64,000 nt of DNA from NCBI GenBank assembly GCA_046048875.1, contig JBJOFG010000013.1:124001-188000 (forward strand), written 5' to 3'. The stretch is from CAIZGX01 sp046048875. GTDB taxonomy: Bacteria; Bacteroidota; Bacteroidia; Flavobacteriales_D; Sanyastnellaceae. A program made the position numbers and the translations under genes. The notes below the pieces were generated by a model. That model saw nothing but the letters and a program-made list of their open reading frames with translations. It was not told where the DNA came from and did no database searches. This document shows, piece after piece, positions 60,355 through 64,000 of the stretch; positions within the stretch are counted from its first letter, which is position 1, and each line of letters begins with the position of its first letter.

Positions 60355-61746
60355 ATGATAACTACTTCGGATCTGGATTTTTTTGAATTGACTATTGGTC
60401 AAGATTTTGTTTTTACCGACGAGGAAACTCGATTGAAATATGGCAAAGACGAAACAGAGAATTTGAGTTTTCCTGCAGATGTTGTGCTGAAACCAGCGAA
60501 TACTGCGGAAGTTGCGAACATTTTAAAATATTGCAATTCGAAGAATATCCCAGTTACCGCTATTGGTGCACAAACAGGATTAAGTGGTGGCGCTTTGTGT
60601 GTGCGAAAAGGAATAGCACTTTCCATGGAAAGATTCAATCGCATTTTGAAAATTGATGTCGAGAACGGACAAGTCCACACAGAGCCTGCTGTCATTACAC
60701 AAGTTCTTCAAGAGGAATGTGCCAAGCTAGGTTTATACTACGCTCCAGATCCTGCGAGCAGAGGAAGTTGTTGGATAGGTGGAAATTTGGCTGAGAACAG
60801 TGGTGGTCCACACGCTGTGAAATACGGTGTAACCAAAGACTTCGTTTTAAATCTGGAAGTGGTGTTGGCAAACGGTGAAATCATTTGGACTGGCGCGAAT
60901 ACGCTGAAGAATTCAACAGGGTATAACCTTACACAACTAATGGTTGGAAGTGAAGGGACATTAGGAATTATTACTAAAGCTGTATTAAAATTATTGCCGT
61001 TACCTAAACACAATCTCTTGTTGTTGGCGCCTTTCGCGTCAGCAGAGAAGGCATGCGAAGCGGTGAGTGCTGTTTTCCGAGCAGGAATTACGCCGAGCGC
61101 AATGGAATTCATGGAGCGCGAAGCGATAGAGTACACCCTTCAATTTGTTCCCGATGCTCAAGTGAATTTGGAAGGTGTTGAAGCGCATTTGTTGATTGAA
61201 GTAGATGGTTCAAATGTGGAATCATTAATGCTCGATTGTGAGACCATTTCAAACGTTCTTATAGAACACGAGTGCGGTGAAATTCTTTTCGCGGAAGATC
61301 ACAATCAAAAGGAAGCCTTATGGAAAGTGCGCAGAAAAGTAGGGGAGGCTGTTAAATCGCATTCCATTTACAAAGAAGAAGACACGGTTGTTCCTCGTTA
61401 CGAACTACCTAAGTTACTTCGTGAGGTCAAAATCATTGGAAAGAAATACGGTTTTCGTTCAGTATGCTACGGTCATGCGGGCGATGGCAATCTACACATC
61501 AATATTTTGAAAGATGAGATGTCTGACGAACAGTGGAACAACACGCTTCCATTCGCCATTCGAGAAATATTCGAACTCACAGTTTCGCTTGGCGGAACGC
61601 TCAGTGGAGAACACGGAATTGGATGGGTGCAGAAGAACTATATGGACATTGCCTTCAACGAAGTTCAATTGAACCTTATGAAGAAAATCAAAGAAGCCTT
61701 CGATCCGAATGGAATACTCAATCCAGGAAAAATTTTCCCAGATTGA
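60355..61746 (+). CDS. FAD-linked 2-hydroxyacid oxidase / D-lactate dehydrogenase (GlcD family)
   Basis: 463 residues. FAD-binding type 4 domain at about 35-215 with AIGAQTGLSGGALC and PASRGSCWIGGNLAENSGG. The C-terminal FAD-oxidase domain has CYGHAGDGNLHINIL (flavin/substrate His) and LSGEHGIGWVQKNYM. The family oxidises D-lactate, glycolate or D-2-hydroxyglutarate. No Fe-S subunit (GlcF) is adjacent, so D-lactate or 2-hydroxyglutarate is more likely than the glycolate oxidase complex. It is convergent with the choice-of-anchor B gene. Confidence 0.92.
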   Translation: MITTSDLDFFELTIGQDFVFTDEETRLKYGKDETENLSFPADVVLKPANTAEVANILKYCNSKNIPVTAIGAQTGLSGGALCVRKGIALSMERFNRILKIDVENGQVHTEPAVITQVLQEECAKLGLYYAPDPASRGSCWIGGNLAENSGGPHAVKYGVTKDFVLNLEVVLANGEIIWTGANTLKNSTGYNLTQLMVGSEGTLGIITKAVLKLLPLPKHNLLLLAPFASAEKACEAVSAVFRAGITPSAMEFMEREAIEYTLQFVPDAQVNLEGVEAHLLIEVDGSNVESLMLDCETISNVLIEHECGEILFAEDHNQKEALWKVRRKVGEAVKSHSIYKEEDTVVPRYELPKLLREVKIIGKKYGFRSVCYGHAGDGNLHINILKDEMSDEQWNNTLPFAIREIFELTVSLGGTLSGEHGIGWVQKNYMDIAFNEVQLNLMKKIKEAFDPNGILNPGKIFPD

Positions 61747-61752
61747 ATTTCA

Positions 61753-63747
61753 TTATTTAATCAAAAGTCTCTTCAGAACTCTGCCAACTTGTATGGTGTA
61801 TATTCCTGATGGAAGTTCATTCACATCAATAGTATGAACACCCGCTTGATTGAATGTATCAGTCATTACTAGTTGTCCAGTTGAGTTATAAATCACAACT
61901 AAACTTTTTCCTTGCTGGAAGTTTTGAATGTATACTTCATTCTCTGCTGGATTTGGAAATACGATAAACTCACGTTCTGTGATTTCATTTACGCTTGCAG
62001 GAATCCATTGGAAATCTTCCGAGACAGATGCTGCAGATGCCCCACAACCGTTGAAAGCTGTAACACGCCAAGAATATGTTTTTCCCTCAGCAAATGCAAA
62101 ATTGAAAGGTAAAATGGCGAAGTTGTTAGTTTCTGTAGAACTATATATGATGTTTCCAAACGTTGCATCGTTTTCAGAAATTTCAAACAAATACGAGGTT
62201 GCTGAGGGAGCAGCAGTCCAATTGAATTGATAGTCTGATGCATTGTATTGAATGGTCGGAGGAACCGATAACAAAGTTGGTGCAGTCGGGGCAGAGCCAA
62301 TGCTAATTGAAAAGAACAAGTCATAGGATTCTCCAAAAGTGGTTAGCAATTGCAATGTGCAATTGTAATTTCCCGAAGGAACGGTTCCTAAATTAGAGAT
62401 TACGATTTCATAGTTGCCAGTTGCTCCAATGTTCACTCCACTGAATACCGGAAATCCTGGTATCCCTGTAATATTAGCAGTGAGAGGAAATTGAAGATCG
62501 GCATTTATTTTCAACAGAAGGGTATCTGCTGACTGTCCACAAGCATTTAAATTATTGCTTTGCAAATAGAGGAGAGTAGGGCGAAGGACAAAGAAGCCAT
62601 CGTACATACTTGTGGCCAAATTTACTCCACTCGGTAAGTAAGGATAATTACTCCAGGTTCCACTAAATTGAGGGTTATCGTTATTTGGAAAAACATCAAA
62701 ATATCCAACTTCATTCAATATTCCAGAGCTAACGCGTGATGCGTCTAAAATTCGAACGCCGCTTCTATAATTACTCTCATATACAAATTGATCTTTAACA
62801 TAAAGATTATGGTCAATAGATGTATTGGTACTTAAGTAGTAGTTCATGTATCCGATATTATCCAAATCGGAAAAATCGAAAATGTGAGTGCGAGTTGTTG
62901 TACCCAAGTTCTGCTCATCAAGTTCATCATTCACTAGATAGTGGGCCATGTCTTTGGTGAACCAACCTTGGTGAGTGTAACCACTTTCTGGATAATCGTA
63001 ATTGTCCAGAAATATGATATCAGTCGGATCACTAACATTTAAGGTAACAACTCCCCATCCACTATTACCGTTGCACGCCACAACGATTACATCGCCTTGG
63101 TGGTTGACATCAGGACCGTTGTATGTCAAAATTGTACCGTCGTGTGTATATCCGGCATCTTGATAACCACCAACCAAAATTGGGACGAGTGGATTGGATA
63201 TATCAACGAGATGTGGTCCACCATTAAACGTATTTGTTCCCATCGCCATTAATATCTTACTTTCAGGATCTATAGCAATAGTGTGTGAATTTCCAAATCC
63301 GCCGTAATAGGCTGTTTCAACAAAAGAAGTTGGTGAAGTGACATTATCCAATTGAAGTAAATCAAATACTTGAAGACCATGTCCACTTGCTTCACTTCCA
63401 ACAAAACAGTAATGATCTAAAGTTTCTACATCACGCCATAGGCTGTTGTTGGTGTGAGAGGGTAGAGTGCCTAAATAGATTGGAGCAGTTGCATTAGAAA
63501 TATCAACAAATGCAATACCGTTTGAAACACCAACTAAAGCATACTCCTTTCCTGAGACTGGGCTTACCCATCCCCAGACGTCATTCGTATTGTCATTGTT
63601 TTGATTCGCTCCCATCTCAGCAAGTGTCATGTGCGAGAGTAGGTCAACATTGTCGCAAGGATAAATTCCAGCCATACCGCCAACACATGGTTGGGCTATA
63701 CTAAGAGTTGATGAGAAAATAAAGAGAGCAACGTAAATGTGTTTCAT
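61753..63747 (-). CDS. Choice-of-anchor B family surface protein with T9SS type A sorting domain
   Basis: 664 residues. Signal peptide ending near SIAQ (residue 19). Residues 20-390 are the choice-of-anchor B beta-propeller-like region: LLSHMTLAEMGANQNNDNTN, DVWGWVSPVSGKEYALVG, HTNNSLWRDVETLDHYCFVG, DHNLYVKDQFVYESNYRSG. An Fn3-like domain sits around 490-580. The C-terminal 75 residues are a T9SS sorting domain (FVVFPNPAENEVYI-like start and PSGIYTIQVGRVLKRLLIK end). The name reflects use of different surface anchors in different phyla; here it is T9SS. Confidence 0.9.
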   Translation of the reverse strand: MKHIYVALFIFSSTLSIAQPCVGGMAGIYPCDNVDLLSHMTLAEMGANQNNDNTNDVWGWVSPVSGKEYALVGVSNGIAFVDISNATAPIYLGTLPSHTNNSLWRDVETLDHYCFVGSEASGHGLQVFDLLQLDNVTSPTSFVETAYYGGFGNSHTIAIDPESKILMAMGTNTFNGGPHLVDISNPLVPILVGGYQDAGYTHDGTILTYNGPDVNHQGDVIVVACNGNSGWGVVTLNVSDPTDIIFLDNYDYPESGYTHQGWFTKDMAHYLVNDELDEQNLGTTTRTHIFDFSDLDNIGYMNYYLSTNTSIDHNLYVKDQFVYESNYRSGVRILDASRVSSGILNEVGYFDVFPNNDNPQFSGTWSNYPYLPSGVNLATSMYDGFFVLRPTLLYLQSNNLNACGQSADTLLLKINADLQFPLTANITGIPGFPVFSGVNIGATGNYEIVISNLGTVPSGNYNCTLQLLTTFGESYDLFFSISIGSAPTAPTLLSVPPTIQYNASDYQFNWTAAPSATSYLFEISENDATFGNIIYSSTETNNFAILPFNFAFAEGKTYSWRVTAFNGCGASAASVSEDFQWIPASVNEITEREFIVFPNPAENEVYIQNFQQGKSLVVIYNSTGQLVMTDTFNQAGVHTIDVNELPSGIYTIQVGRVLKRLLIK

Positions 63748-63778
63748 AATGAAATAATGTTAGGCGCAAGATAAAAAC

Positions 63779-63807
63779 AAAAAGCCCGGCAATAGCCGAG
63801 CTTTTTG
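63779..63807 (-). terminator. Intrinsic terminator of the partial gene at the window end
   Basis: AAAAGC-CGGC/GCCG-GCTTTT stem with one mismatch and an AATA loop, with T-rich flank. It sits between the stop of the 63833 gene and the start of the choice-of-anchor B gene. Confidence 0.7.
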
Positions 63808-63832
63808 ATATAATTACGTTTGAAGCGGAATC

Positions 63833-64000
63833 TTAGTTTGCCTTTGCGTGTTTAACGCTGTAATAGGTTACATAGAAGTATCCAATGGTTAGCATTAAGT
63901 GGAAAGGCATCAATCCGAAATCAGTCAATCGCGTTGCTCCATCTTTTTCTGAGAAACGAAGAATGAAAGGCCAAACCAATCCGCTTGCGAAATACAATAA
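63833..64000 (-). CDS. Membrane protein, C-terminal part (runs off the window)
   Basis: 55 residues are visible: LLYFASGLVWPFILRFSEKDG, a charged loop and GLMPFHLMLTIGYFYVTYY before the tail SVKHAKAN. Two membrane helices flank a polar loop. No family is recognised from this fragment. The frame is open to the edge, so the start lies beyond 64000. Confidence 0.6.
   Translation of the reverse strand, partial: LLYFASGLVWPFILRFSEKDGATRLTDFGLMPFHLMLTIGYFYVTYYSVKHAKAN

Overview
The window reads as one chromosomal segment of a Bacteroidota bacterium, most likely Flavobacteriales (family not resolved). The evidence is in the sequence: Por/type IX secretion (T9SS) C-terminal sorting domains and gliding-motility-associated C-terminal domains, SprB-like repeats, a fused CcoN-CcoO cbb3 oxidase subunit, an S46 dipeptidyl-peptidase, a bacilliredoxin of the YtxJ type (so bacillithiol is probably the low-molecular-weight thiol), and promoters matching the Bacteroidota TAnnTTTG -7 box. 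No phage, IS element, CRISPR array or rRNA was seen. One tRNA (Asp) is present.

Layout. 0-1 kb: start of clpS and a LytTR response regulator. 1-7.4 kb: a tight six-gene minus-strand run reading, in transcription order, haem-oxygenase-like diiron oxidase (HDO), cupin protein, MFS exporter, HAD phosphatase, class IV PLP enzyme (PabC-like) and M1 peptidase. 7.4-9 kb: glutathione peroxidase, YtxJ and an AlbA_2 protein, ended by a strong terminator. 9-10.6 kb: secreted triple-fasciclin protein. 10.7-13 kb: PAS histidine kinase plus a receiver-CRP hybrid regulator, convergent with 13-22 kb, the complete cbb3 oxidase structural and assembly cluster (ccoI, S, NO, Q, P, G, H and a TauE/SafE-like gene). 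22-24 kb: a small accessory patch with higA, a decayed higB toxin, an orphan secreted protein and several repeat arrays. 24-26.7 kb: ugd, UDP-xylose synthase and an acetyltransferase for nucleotide-sugar supply. 26.7-35.6 kb: ABC exporter pair, ppx/gppA, hldD, queD, folE, a Bax-inhibitor-1 protein, a J-domain protein and a DPP11-like peptidase. 35.9-39.5 kb: a large CotH-domain surface protein. 39.5-44.4 kb: methylmalonyl-CoA mutase, mazG and a lipoprotein. 44.4-48.8 kb: tRNA-Asp and three adhesin-like secreted proteins. 49-64 kb: an unrecognised 737-residue membrane protein, a B12-binding radical SAM enzyme, RhlE-like helicase, O-methyltransferase, CPBP protease, SUI1 factor, rRNA methyltransferase, acyltransferase, lipoproteins, a GlcD-type oxidase, a choice-of-anchor B protein and a partial membrane protein.

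Three things stand out. (1) At least six loci carry tandem arrays of short hairpins whose loops are almost always three bases long. Stems or linkers are shared between distant loci while the triloop changes. One array sits in frame inside ppx, and one encodes the C-terminus of the TauE-like protein. I do not recognise this element class. (2) The two-component pair beside the cbb3 cluster looks like FixL feeding a protein that merges FixJ-like (receiver) and FixK-like (CRP) functions. (3) The HDO-cupin-MFS-HAD-PLP run looks like an uncharacterised small-molecule pathway. In addition, several genes have an exact TAnnTTTG box ending 4-8 nt before the start codon, which predicts leaderless mRNAs.
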